A stretch of DNA of 29,014 bases. Origin: an uncultured Bacilli bacterium (lineage in GTDB: Bacteria > Bacillota_I > Bacilli_A > RF39 > UBA660). The notes under the pieces were generated by a model. It searched no databases, was not told where the DNA came from, and worked only from the letters and a program-made list of their open reading frames with translations. Location: positions 1 to 29,014 of the forward strand of contig CAKOHH010000014.1 of the NCBI GenBank assembly GCA_934085675.1, written 5' to 3'. Each line of letters begins with the position of its first letter. Position 1 is the stretch's first letter. Positions 1 to 7,267 of this stretch are shown here, one piece after another. The translations under genes were made by a program, and so were the position numbers.

Positions 1-146
1 AATAATTTGTTTGGTAAGGGAGAAATTATTTAAAAACTTCCATAATTTTTATCTTGACATATTACCAGATGTCTTTCTACGAAGATAAATAAATTACCTT
101 CTACTTATATATTCAAGAAAAATCCTCGATTTCCTTTTTTTTAGTG
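1..146. other. Left-edge non-coding stretch with the start of the cassette repeat
   Basis: I see no credible gene here. From about base 72-81 rightwards the sequence matches the region upstream of the Rpn genes at 26362-26436 and 28812-28886. It includes the GAAGATAA..TTACCTTC dyad at 81-101. Left of base 72 the similarity stops. The Rpn start codon and ribosome site expected at this point are absent, so this copy of the repeat is truncated or joined to unrelated sequence. Confidence 0.5.
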
Positions 147-171
147 AAAAAAAATTGCAATTTCTTGCAAT
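147..171 (-). terminator. Intrinsic terminator of surface-protein gene copy 1
   Basis: On the minus strand, ATTGCAA and TTGCAAT form a perfect 7-bp stem around a GAAA loop, followed directly by a run of at least seven T. It lies about 20 bases past the stop of the gene at 190-1557. The same structure is found at 26439-26463 behind the paralog, where the loop is TTTT. Confidence 0.85.
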
Positions 172-189
172 CTTGACACTTACTTGACG

Positions 190-1557
190 CTAATTAACAA
201 TATAAGGATCTGTCATAGTACCTGTTCCTGTAATTGTAACGCCAGACTTTAAATTAATAACTGGGCGAAGGCTTTCTTCGGTACTATAGACATAATAGTC
301 GCCAATCATACCCGTATCATAGATATTAAATACACGAGATTCCATAAAATTGGTCAAATAAGGAATGTAATAACCAACAGGGGTCATGGTCCAAAAAGAG
401 TATCCTATATTTAAATAACTTATAGGGTTATATTCTCCATGATTCATATTGCCATCAAAAATACCTCCACCATGACCAGCAAGCATAACTTCATCTGCTG
501 TGATTAAACCAATCGGATAACTTAATTTTTTGTTTCCGCCTGATGCACTTGTTACAGTATAATAATCACTGGCATTTTCGCAAATTAATGCTGGAGTGCT
601 TTCTTCTACTCTTAAATATCCTTTATAGTATGTAACTTCCTTAGCTGTACCGACGCCATTTTGTGTACTCAAAGTAGAACGGTCGCCACAGAAACCAGCA
701 TTCGTATCTAATTTTGAAGCGTAACTTGAAAGTTTATCAGCATAAAATTTATCATTGGCAATTTTAATTATCGACGAAACGCCTGTGCCGTGGACTTCTC
801 CTTGAGTATACATATAACCAACATACATATTGTCATCATACGTTGGATTAAATTGATTGGCACCATAGTATCTATCTGCTGATGATTCGCCATTCGCGTG
901 AGCACTTGTGCCATCGTATATCATTCTAATTGAGCCATTACTGTTTATTCTTACGATTCGCCAATAAAAGCCTGCAAACTTAACATAATTGTTTTCCACC
1001 GAACCACGATAATAATAGGTTGGATTGCCATCATAGTCTGTTGTTTCAAAAATTCCTTTTTCGTGGGATTCACAGGTTGAATCATCACAAGCTGACTTTG
1101 TAAAATCAGGTGTATAGGTGTTAACTTCAATATTTCCTAAAGCAGTTTTTGCTGTTTTGGCTGTTTTATTAAAATATAAGGTACATTTTGTTCTTGTATT
1201 TGTGGTTGCACTGTAATTATGATAATCACCAATAAATTTCCAACCAGCATTATCCCAAGTTGGAACAACACCATTATTACAATTTGATTTGGCAGTATCT
1301 AAAGTGTAACCTGTATTTTGAAGAGGCATATTTCTTGATATAACGCCATCTATATAATAAGCAAAATAGATATCACCTGGATCTTCTACTGTTCCATTTA
1401 TGACATCAAAATCTTTCTTTTCTTCATATAAAGCATAGGATTTATAAAATAAATAACTACTTACAGAAAGTAAAAGAAATCCTATGACTAATATGACATA
1501 AGATTTTCTTTTATAATTATTGTCTTTATATTTTTTTAATTCCATTATCTTCACCAT
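190..1557 (-). CDS. Membrane-anchored surface protein, DUF6273-like C-terminus (copy 1)
   Basis: A 455-residue protein with a short basic N-terminus, one membrane segment at about residues 19-40, and a long extracellular part rich in Asn, Thr, Tyr and Gly. The stretch after the membrane segment (SYALYEEKKDFDVINGTVEDPGD) recalls SipW-dependent/CalY-type leaders. A core around FAGFYWRIVRINSNGSIRMI and the C-terminal pattern SFWTMTP...RPVINL resemble DUF6273/C-type-lectin-like modules; that assignment is by pattern only. A paralog at 26482-27846 is nearly identical over the first 85 residues but differs in patches of the ectodomain. The coordinates start at the first ATG. The ATG four codons later (1545) has GGTGA upstream and may be the true start. 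Transcription starts from a poly-G-spaced promoter at 1572-1603. The function is unknown; display at the cell surface is likely. Confidence 0.8.
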   Translation of the reverse strand: MVKIMELKKYKDNNYKRKSYVILVIGFLLLSVSSYLFYKSYALYEEKKDFDVINGTVEDPGDIYFAYYIDGVISRNMPLQNTGYTLDTAKSNCNNGVVPTWDNAGWKFIGDYHNYSATTNTRTKCTLYFNKTAKTAKTALGNIEVNTYTPDFTKSACDDSTCESHEKGIFETTDYDGNPTYYYRGSVENNYVKFAGFYWRIVRINSNGSIRMIYDGTSAHANGESSADRYYGANQFNPTYDDNMYVGYMYTQGEVHGTGVSSIIKIANDKFYADKLSSYASKLDTNAGFCGDRSTLSTQNGVGTAKEVTYYKGYLRVEESTPALICENASDYYTVTSASGGNKKLSYPIGLITADEVMLAGHGGGIFDGNMNHGEYNPISYLNIGYSFWTMTPVGYYIPYLTNFMESRVFNIYDTGMIGDYYVYSTEESLRPVINLKSGVTITGTGTMTDPYIVN

Positions 1558-1571
1558 AGTTTCCTATGATG

Positions 1572-1603
1572 ATTATAACAGATACCCCCCCCCCGACTGT
1601 CAA
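1572..1603 (-). promoter_or_regulatory. Promoter with G10 homopolymer in the -35/-10 spacer (putative phase-variable)
   Basis: Read on the minus strand: TTGACA (1598-1603), then GTC, ten G (1585-1594), TATCTGT, then TATAAT (1572-1577). The TG one base before TATAAT makes an extended -10. Both hexamers match consensus, but the spacer is 20 bp; seven G would give the optimal 17. The paralogous promoter at 27861-27894 has twelve G. The -10 ends only 14 bases before the first ATG, so the leader is very short. Confidence 0.85.
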
Positions 1604-1669
1604 TGGGTTTTTATTTTTTGTAGTAAGTATTAAAATTTTCCCTATTCACAATTTATTTTAATTTTATAA

Positions 1670-2482
1670 TCATTCATTATTTTTAAATACACTAGCTATT
1701 TCATAGCCTAAAAAGGTAAAAAGAATAAGTGCTAATAAGTTAGAAGAATTTAAAAAAGGAAGAATTTTTAAATAGAAAAAATAAAGAGAACTCAAAAGGA
1801 AAAGCAGAATCAAAAGCCATGTCGTTTCACAATAGTTTTTAAAACACCAAGCTATAATTTTAACCATTATTAAAACGCCTACTATTGTTCCTGAAATAAA
1901 GAGAAAAAGTTCTTGTAAATGACTAAAAGGATATGCCATTAAATTTAAAATATAGGTATAACTACCCAAACTAACATAAGTAGCCGTTGCACTGATACCG
2001 GGTAAAACCATACATATTGCATCAATAATTCCTAAGAAAAATACATAAAAATAAGATATAAAGGATGAATCAAAACTAAAAGTATTAAAACGAATATGAT
2101 TATAAAAATAGATTAATAAAAGTAAAATCACTAGAAGAAAAACATAATCTTTCTTTTTTATCTTGGTATTTTGATAGACCATTGGCACTGTTCCTAAAAT
2201 AAGACCACCAAAAAAAGTCATCGTATAAAGGTAATATTTCTCCGTCAAAAATAAAACAAGTTTACTTCCTAAAAAGATAGAAAGTAAGATACCACACCCT
2301 AGAGGAAATAAATACTTAAAGCTCTCTTTTTTATTTTTTAAAAAAGAATTAATTTTTAAAATAGCTTCATCATAAACACCCATTAAAATAGCCAAAATAG
2401 CGCCTGATACTCCTGGTATTACTTTGCCAAGACCAATTATAATACCTTTTAGAAAAAGAAAAAAACTTTGCATAGGCTTCAC
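1670..2482 (-). CDS. DUF368 family polytopic membrane protein
   Basis: A 270-residue, very hydrophobic protein with roughly eight membrane segments. Near the N-terminus it has GIIIGLGKVIPGVSGAILAI, the signature of DUF368 (PF04018); a second related half follows around VLPGISATATYVSLGSYTYI. The family is widespread in bacteria and archaea and is thought to act in lipid-carrier or envelope processes, but the role of this member cannot be read from sequence. It starts 29 bases after pnp and is probably cotranscribed with it. No clear terminator follows. The next downstream gene, the surface protein, has its own promoter in the 112-base gap. Confidence 0.8.
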   Translation of the reverse strand: MKPMQSFFLFLKGIIIGLGKVIPGVSGAILAILMGVYDEAILKINSFLKNKKESFKYLFPLGCGILLSIFLGSKLVLFLTEKYYLYTMTFFGGLILGTVPMVYQNTKIKKKDYVFLLVILLLLIYFYNHIRFNTFSFDSSFISYFYVFFLGIIDAICMVLPGISATATYVSLGSYTYILNLMAYPFSHLQELFLFISGTIVGVLIMVKIIAWCFKNYCETTWLLILLFLLSSLYFFYLKILPFLNSSNLLALILFTFLGYEIASVFKNNE

Positions 2483-2511
2483 CTAGTAAAGTTTATTCTT
2501 TTAAAACATAA

Positions 2512-4665
2512 TTATTTCTCAATCTTTTTTTCTGGTTTAGGAAGAGTAGCCTTACGAGAAAGATTAAGTCGTCCACGATTATCATAACCTAAACTTTTAA
2601 CGGTAATTTCATCGCCAACTTTAACGATATCTTTTGGCTTATTTACTCTTTCATGAGCAAGTTCTGATACATGAACAAGTCCTTCACAGTTAGGCCATAA
2701 AGAAACAAAACAGCCAAAATCTTCTACTTTTGTGACAACTCCGGTATAAATTTTATCAGGTTCTACTTCTCTTACCACATCTAAAATCATTTCTTTTGTT
2801 TTTTGAATGATATCTGCATCTGTATGATAAATAATAACTCTACCATCATCTTCTAAATCAACTTTAACGGCATCTTTATCATTTACGGTAGCAACGTTAC
2901 TTGCTTCTAAAATAATTTTCGTAATCATTTCGCCACCACGACCAATAACGTCTTTTATACGGTCAGGATTAATTTTGAAAGTTTCAATCTTAGGAGCGTA
3001 TGGACTTAATTCTTTTCTTGGTTCTTTAATGCAATCAGTCATAACATCTAAGATTTCTAAACGAGCCTTTTTAGCTTGCGCTAAGGCTTCTTTTAAGATT
3101 TCTTTAGTTACGCCCTTAATTTTGATATCCATTTGTAAAGCCGTGATACCGTCTTTAGTACCCGCAACTTTAAAGTCCATATCACCCATGTGATCTTCAA
3201 GACCTTGAATGTCTGTTAAAATCGTATATTTTTTAGGATTTTCTTTAGAAGTAATAAGGCCCATGGCAATGCCCGCAACTGGGGCTTTAATTGGAACACC
3301 AGCAGCCATTAAAGATAAACATCCTGCACAAATGGTAGCTTGACTTGATGAACCGTTACTTTCCAAGATTTCAGAAACAACCCGAATCGTATATGGGAAT
3401 TCTTCTTCTGAAGGAATGACATAAGATAAGGCTCTTTCGCCTAAGGCTCCATGACCAATTTCTCTTCTTCCCGGAGAACCGTAACGTCCTATTTCCCCAA
3501 CTGAAAAAGCTGGGAAATTATAATGAAGCATGAATCTTTTAGTGTCTTCAATACCAAGACCATCTAAAATTTGATGTTCCCCAATAGCGCCTAAAGTCGT
3601 CGTAGCTAAACTTTGCGTTTGTCCTCTTGTAAAGACAGCTGAACCATGGCATCTTGGTAATAAATCAATGCATGCATCTAAATGTCTTATTTCATCCATT
3701 TTACGGCCATCGGGACGAATATGTTTTTCAGTAATTAATTTTCTTACGACATCACCTTCTAAATTATGAAGGATTTTACCAACTTGTTTAATTTTATCAT
3801 TTAGGTTTTCATCTTCTAAATAAACATTCGTAAAATAACCAATTGTTTCTTGTTTTAAGTTTTCTACTTGTCTTACTGATTCCAATTTATCTTTAATTTG
3901 AATTCTTTTAAACATTTCTTCTTCAGCATAACTAATTACTTGACTTTCAATATCTTTATCAAGTTCTGCCTTGTCAAGTTCTACTTTTTCTTTACCTATT
4001 TCAGCAATAATTTCTTTTTGGAAAGCACAAAGTTTTTTAATAGCTTCATGTCCATATAAAATGCCTTCTAATATTTCTTTTTCACTGCATTCTGCTGCCC
4101 CAGCTTCGACCATACAAATAGCTTCACTAGTTCCTGCGACGGTTAAATTCATTTTTGATTTTTCAAGTTGTTCAACACTTGGATTAATAATATATTCTTT
4201 ACCAATTTTGCCAACAACAACACCTGAAACAGGGCCATCAAAAGGAATTTCAGAAATACCTAAGGATAAAGAAGAGCCCAATAAAGCCGCCATTACGGGA
4301 GAGTTATCTTGGTCTACAGATAAAACGGTATTAATAACTTGGATTTCATTTCTTAAGTTTTCATCAAACATTGGTCTTAAAGGACGGTCGATAATACGTG
4401 CTGCCAAAGTAGCTTCGTCACTTGGACGTCCTTCTCTTTTAATAAAGCCGCCGGGAATTTTACCTACGGAATAAAGTTTTTCTTGATATAGAACTTGTAA
4501 AGGAAAAAAATCTTGGGTGATAACATTCGTTCCCATAACAGAAGCACTCAAAACAACGGTATCACCGTAACGAACTAAACAAGCACCATTTGCTTGTTTG
4601 GCAAGCCAACCTGTTTCTATAACAATTTCTTTACCAAAAAAATCTAATTTAAATTCTTTTTTCAT
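2512..4665 (-). CDS. pnp: Polyribonucleotide nucleotidyltransferase (PNPase)
   Basis: PNPase degrades RNA 3'-5' phosphorolytically and can add tails. The 717 residues match the family length. Domain order: first RNase PH core (IPGGFIKREGRPSD), helical linker, second and catalytic RNase PH core (TDIQGLEDHMGDMDFKVAGT, with the conserved Asp residues), KH domain with the GxxG loop (DVIGRGGEMITKI), and S1 domain (TGVVTKVEDFGCFVSLWPNCEGLVHVSEL). A good ribosome site, AAAGGAG, lies just before ATG at 4665. It follows rpsO, the classical rpsO-pnp arrangement. An intrinsic terminator between the two suggests partial read-through or processing sets pnp level. Confidence 0.97.
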   Translation of the reverse strand: MKKEFKLDFFGKEIVIETGWLAKQANGACLVRYGDTVVLSASVMGTNVITQDFFPLQVLYQEKLYSVGKIPGGFIKREGRPSDEATLAARIIDRPLRPMFDENLRNEIQVINTVLSVDQDNSPVMAALLGSSLSLGISEIPFDGPVSGVVVGKIGKEYIINPSVEQLEKSKMNLTVAGTSEAICMVEAGAAECSEKEILEGILYGHEAIKKLCAFQKEIIAEIGKEKVELDKAELDKDIESQVISYAEEEMFKRIQIKDKLESVRQVENLKQETIGYFTNVYLEDENLNDKIKQVGKILHNLEGDVVRKLITEKHIRPDGRKMDEIRHLDACIDLLPRCHGSAVFTRGQTQSLATTTLGAIGEHQILDGLGIEDTKRFMLHYNFPAFSVGEIGRYGSPGRREIGHGALGERALSYVIPSEEEFPYTIRVVSEILESNGSSSQATICAGCLSLMAAGVPIKAPVAGIAMGLITSKENPKKYTILTDIQGLEDHMGDMDFKVAGTKDGITALQMDIKIKGVTKEILKEALAQAKKARLEILDVMTDCIKEPRKELSPYAPKIETFKINPDRIKDVIGRGGEMITKIILEASNVATVNDKDAVKVDLEDDGRVIIYHTDADIIQKTKEMILDVVREVEPDKIYTGVVTKVEDFGCFVSLWPNCEGLVHVSELAHERVNKPKDIVKVGDEITVKSLGYDNRGRLNLSRKATLPKPEKKIEK

Positions 4666-4683
4666 ACATTCTCCTTTATAAAG

Positions 4684-4709
4684 AAAAAGACACTAAAAAG
4701 ATTAGTGCC
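4684..4709 (-). terminator. Intrinsic terminator between rpsO and pnp
   Basis: On the minus strand, GGCACTAA pairs with TTAGTGTC (one G-U pair) across a 5-base loop, then TTTTTCTTT. It begins at the last base of the rpsO stop codon and sits about 20 bases before the pnp start, so it would cut transcription into pnp unless read through. Confidence 0.75.
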
Positions 4710-4978
4710 TATTTTCTTAAATTTAATTTTTTAATTAATTCACGATAAGATACAACATCGTTTTCTTTTAAATAATTTAAAAGTTTTTTTCTTCTTCCGA
4801 CTTTCATTTGTAAACCACGTTTAGAATGATAGTCATGAATATGAGTTTTGAAATGTTCTGTTAAGTTGTTAATATCTTCAGTTAATAAAGCTATTTGAAC
4901 TTCAGCACTTCCTACATCTTTCTTATCTTTTTGAAATTCTTTAATGATTTCAGCTTTTCTTTCTTTAGTCATAGCCAT
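4709..4978 (-). CDS. rpsO: 30S ribosomal protein S15
   Basis: S15 binds the central domain of 16S rRNA. Starting at ATG 4978 (MAMTKERKAEI) the protein is 89 residues, the usual S15 length. AAGGAGG lies 8 bases upstream of this start. An in-frame ATG 18 bases further upstream would place the ribosome site inside the coding region, so it is rejected. The conserved block HIHDYHSKRGLQMKVGRRKKLLNYL is present. It has its own promoter at 5069-5097 and an approximately 85-base leader. Confidence 0.96.
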   Translation of the reverse strand: MAMTKERKAEIIKEFQKDKKDVGSAEVQIALLTEDINNLTEHFKTHIHDYHSKRGLQMKVGRRKKLLNYLKENDVVSYRELIKKLNLRK

Positions 4979-5062
4979 AATTTTTTCCTCCTTCATTCAT
5001 ATAATCGGTTTATCCAAAGTAGTTGACGAGGAAGCCAGAAAACTTCAGAAAAACTTCATTAC
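4979..5062 (-). promoter_or_regulatory. rpsO leader, possible S15 autoregulatory structure
   Basis: The leader between the predicted start of transcription and rpsO can fold: CCAG pairs with CTGG about 24 bases on, with repeated GAAGTTTT inside. S15 in Bacilli often represses its own translation through such leaders. The match here is by position and folding potential only. Confidence 0.4.
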
Positions 5063-5068
5063 TGGATT

Positions 5069-5097
5069 AGTATAATATATTTTAAGAGAGATTGCAA
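5069..5097 (-). promoter_or_regulatory. rpsO promoter
   Basis: On the minus strand: -35 TTGCAA (5092-5097), 17-bp spacer, -10 TATACT (5069-5074). The -35 lies in one arm of an inverted repeat TTGCAAAT..ATTTGCAA (5092-5099 / 5112-5119) that has no T-run behind it. Confidence 0.65.
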
Positions 5098-5107
5098 ATA
5101 CTTTTGC

Positions 5108-5494
5108 TTAAATTTGCAAGTAACTTTTAATGTTATCTCTTAAAGAGTAATAATCGGGAACAATTAAGTCTCTTTCGTTCACTCCCACTAAAACCGGTTC
5201 ATATTTTTTATAGTTTAAAAGACAGGCTCTATCATAACCTTCAACCGCTAAAGATGCGATAGTATCTACAGGAATATCAAACTTATGACGAAGGTATTTT
5301 TCTTCGGTATAGTCTTTTAAATTAATTTGTTTCCCCACATAAATTTGTAAGAACTCCCCTTTTTTTAGACATAGTTTAACACCTGTAATAAGTGGCACTG
5401 ACAATTCTAATTGTTTGTTTAAAAAAGGTAAAGTACTTGCTAATGGTTGGAGTTTTGTATAAGAATTTTTACCAATAATAAACTGTGAACCCAT
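5108..5494 (-). CDS. Conserved-looking small protein of unknown function
   Basis: A 128-residue protein with no signal peptide or clear membrane segment. It looks like an alpha/beta cytosolic protein with balanced composition, and I recognise no family. Residues 40-60 contain KLCLKKGEFLQIYVGKQINL, a beta-rich stretch. The tail runs from PVLVGVNERDLIVPDYYSL to the end. AAGGGGA stands 8 bases before the ATG, and a promoter (TTGTAC, 17 bp, extended TAGAAT) lies at 5521-5549, so it is likely expressed as a single gene. It ends just before the rpsO promoter. Its place next to translation genes gives no firm hint of function. Confidence 0.7.
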   Translation of the reverse strand: MGSQFIIGKNSYTKLQPLASTLPFLNKQLELSVPLITGVKLCLKKGEFLQIYVGKQINLKDYTEEKYLRHKFDIPVDTIASLAVEGYDRACLLNYKKYEPVLVGVNERDLIVPDYYSLRDNIKSYLQI

Positions 5495-5520
5495 TGTAAC
5501 TTCCCCTTTCGTGTCTTTTT

Positions 5521-5549
5521 ATTCTATCATGATTGCCTTTAAAGTACAA
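5521..5549 (-). promoter_or_regulatory. Promoter of the 128-residue protein gene
   Basis: On the minus strand: TTGTAC (5544-5549), 17-bp spacer, TAGAAT (5521-5526) with TG one base upstream, making an extended -10. Confidence 0.55.
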
Positions 5550-5876
5550 CTTAATTAGGGTAATAAAGGGCTCTTTGACCAAATAAATTATAGATTTTAT
5601 CAAACTGGTTTCTATCATATCTTTTAATGGTATCTGTAAAAGAGTCGGATACTAAAACACTATTTAATGATAGCCTGTATAATAATCATAACTACTTTAA
5701 ATTTGTTAACCATGTCTTGAATGTTTTTAATAAATACCAAAACAACAATTTTATAAATCTTCTTCAAAATCTTTATCATCATTTTCTAAGGAAGGATTAC
5801 CCCCTTTTAATTTAATTATTAATTAAGTCATTAAAAAAATGCATTTGAATATATTATCATTTATTTCATGTCACTT
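5550..5876. other. Intergenic stretch; possible gene remnant on the minus strand
   Basis: There is no intact gene in the roughly 490 bases between the genes at 5108 and 5990. On the minus strand, an open frame ending at TAA 5551-5553 reads SVLVSDSFTDTIKRYDRNQF and continues to FGQRALYYPN. Its composition is protein-like, but it has no start codon and an in-frame TGA about 39 codons before its end, so it may be the tail of a decayed gene. A 62-codon plus-strand frame across the same bases lacks a ribosome site and is rich in Asn and His. Confidence 0.3.
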
Positions 5877-5904
5877 TTGAGAATTTTCTTTCATAAAATA
5901 TAAT
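5877..5904 (+). promoter_or_regulatory. Promoter of the double-HTH regulator
   Basis: TTGAGA (5877-5882), 16-bp spacer, TATAAT (5899-5904). It lies about 85 bases before the ATG at 5990. Confidence 0.55.
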
Positions 5905-5989
5905 AAAATTTGTTTCTTCGCACTTTTTAGCAACTTAAAAGAGGTTATGTTTTTTCCTATGTAAAAATAAATACACAAGGAGTATGTGT

Positions 5990-6469
5990 ATGATTGATGT
6001 TGGTGAAAAAATTAGATACATAAGGGAAACTTATGATGTGAAAGGAAATGAACTGGCTAATATTTTAAATGTTTCAAAATCTTCAATTTCGCACTATGAA
6101 AAAAATGACCGCGATGTTCCTTTACGAAATCTGGTCAAAATATCCAATTACTTTGATTTATCTTTAGATTATATTCTTAATTTAACAGATATTAAACGTT
6201 ATGAAGATTTAAAAAAGCCTATCGATTTAAAAATCACTAGTGAAAGAATTAAACAAATTTGTTTAGACCAAAAATGGACGAATGTAAAAATGGCTAAAAT
6301 ACTTAATACAACCGAGTCAAATATCAGAAAGTATAAAACAGGTCAAACGCTTATCTTAACTGCTTTTGCTTTAGAGTTAGCTGGCAAATATAACTATTCT
6401 TTAGATTGGTTAACCGGTCGAACTGAAAATAAATTTATCAAAAAAGACATCTATCAAAAATCAAGATAA
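5990..6469 (+). CDS. XRE-family DNA-binding protein with two HTH domains
   Basis: This is the only credible plus-strand gene. AAGGAG at 5977-5982 is 7 bases before ATG 5990 but only 1 base before the ATG at 5984, which decides the start (159 residues, MIDVGEK...). Residues about 3-65 form a Cro/CI-type HTH (GEKIRYIRETYDVKGNELANILNVSKSSISHYEKNDRDVP). Residues about 80-145 repeat the same layout (ITSERIKQICLDQKWTNVKMAKILNTTESNIRKYKTGQ), each ending in a SLDYIL/SLDWLTG motif. It has no enzymatic or sensor domain. It is probably a repressor whose two heads bind paired or spaced half-sites; the target is unknown. It converges on rplT and shares a terminator with it. Confidence 0.85.
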   Translation: MIDVGEKIRYIRETYDVKGNELANILNVSKSSISHYEKNDRDVPLRNLVKISNYFDLSLDYILNLTDIKRYEDLKKPIDLKITSERIKQICLDQKWTNVKMAKILNTTESNIRKYKTGQTLILTAFALELAGKYNYSLDWLTGRTENKFIKKDIYQKSR

Positions 6470-6481
6470 ATGTCTTTTTTT
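6441..6481. terminator. Bidirectional terminator between the regulator and rplT
   Basis: AAAAAGACAT and ATGTCTTTTTT flank an inner CTATC..GATA pairing. The structure has a T-run on both strands. The stop codon of the plus-strand regulator (6467-6469) lies in the second arm, and rplT ends at 6484 from the other side, so one hairpin serves both convergent genes. Confidence 0.8.
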
Positions 6482-6483
6482 AA

Positions 6484-7038
6484 TTATTTTAAATTGCTAA
6501 TTAATTCGTCTTTTTTCATAGTAGAATAACCTTTTAAGCCTTGTTCTTTAGCAACAACTTTTAATTCAGCTAAAGTCATTTTACTATAATCTTTTTTAGA
6601 AACTTCTTCTTTAACTTCTTTCTTTTCTACTTTTTTAGAAGTTTTTTCTTCTTTTTTAACAGTTTTTGTTTCTTTAACTTCGCCATTTAAAGCTTTTTTA
6701 GAAACTTCTACTAATTCAGTGAAAGCTTTAGGATTATCAATAGCTAATTCACTTAACATTTTACGGTTGATTTCAATACCTGCGATTGATAAACCATTCA
6801 TGAATTTAGAATAACTAATATCATTCATACGACATGCTGCATTGATACGTGTAATCCAAAGTTTTCTGAAATCTCTTTTCTTTTGACGACGATCTCTATA
6901 AGCATAAGCTCCACTATGGAAAACTTGTTCTTGAGCCGTTTTATATAAACGATGTTTGCTACCAAAATATCCTTTTGCTTGTTTTAATACTTTTCTTCTT
7001 CTGTTTTTAGAAACAGTTCCGCCTTTAACTCTTGCCAT
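6484..7038 (-). CDS. rplT: 50S ribosomal protein L20 with a Rho_N/SAP-like C-terminal extension
   Basis: Residues 1 to about 118 are ordinary L20 (MARVKGGTVSKNRRRKVLKQ, YRDRRQKKRDFRKLWITRIN), which is needed for 50S assembly and represses the infC-rpmI-rplT operon in Bacilli. The usual protein ends near residue 118; this one continues to 184. Residues 119-147 are a Lys/Glu/Val-rich linker. Residues 148-184 (MTLAELKVVAKEQGLKGYST, then KKDELISNL) match the Rho N-terminal/SAP-like helical fold that binds nucleic acids. The extension is in frame with no interrupting stop, so it is a genuine fusion. Its role is unknown; extra RNA binding is the simplest guess. It is the last gene of the infC operon. 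Confidence 0.93.
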   Translation of the reverse strand: MARVKGGTVSKNRRRKVLKQAKGYFGSKHRLYKTAQEQVFHSGAYAYRDRRQKKRDFRKLWITRINAACRMNDISYSKFMNGLSIAGIEINRKMLSELAIDNPKAFTELVEVSKKALNGEVKETKTVKKEEKTSKKVEKKEVKEEVSKKDYSKMTLAELKVVAKEQGLKGYSTMKKDELISNLK

Positions 7039-7053
7039 ATTTACACCACCTTA

Positions 7054-7251
7054 CTAGATAACAGATTTAATTCTGCTAGCTTCTCCTTTGCTTAATGTTC
7101 CTTTGTTACGTCTTTGACGAATTTGTTTTGCACTATCTTTACTTGTTTTATGGTTACTATTACTTAATTTATAAGAAAGTTCACCATTTTTTTTCTTTTT
7201 AAAAACTTTACTACTTGCTTTATGAGTTTTCATTTTTGGTCCTTTAGCCAT
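7054..7251 (-). CDS. rpmI: 50S ribosomal protein L35
   Basis: A 65-residue basic protein, the standard length, with the family start (MAKGPKMKTHKASSKVFKKK) and the conserved KQIRQRRNKGTLSKGEASRIK near the end. It sits between infC (16-base gap) and rplT (15-base gap) in the usual order. Confidence 0.97.
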   Translation of the reverse strand: MAKGPKMKTHKASSKVFKKKKNGELSYKLSNSNHKTSKDSAKQIRQRRNKGTLSKGEASRIKSVI

Positions 7252-7267
7252 TTTAACTTCCTTCTTT

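Larger units (their letters stand above)
72..1603 (-). repeat. Duplicated surface-protein cassette, copy 1
   Basis: The unit runs from the former Rpn leader region through the terminator and gene to the -35 box. It matches 26362-27894 in the same orientation. Similarity is highest over the promoter, the first 85 codons, the core and the terminator, and falls in the middle and near the C-terminus. Beyond the -35 box (bases 1604 and up) the two copies are unrelated. Confidence 0.75.

Noticed and set aside
2975..4474. Plus-strand open frames inside pnp (72 and 167 codons)
   Set aside because: They are antisense shadows of a fully conserved pnp, with no ribosome sites.
5092..5119. Inverted repeat TTGCAAAT..ATTTGCAA as terminator of the gene at 5108
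   Set aside because: The loop is 12 bases and no T-run follows on the minus strand. It overlaps the rpsO -35 and may be chance.
5627..5815. 62-codon plus-strand frame rich in Asn, His and Tyr
   Set aside because: It has no ribosome site or recognisable family. Its composition fits the complement of AT-rich DNA.
5947..5964. Five-codon frame MFFPM upstream of the regulator as a leader peptide
   Set aside because: The ribosome site is only 2 bases from the ATG and no hairpin is associated with it.
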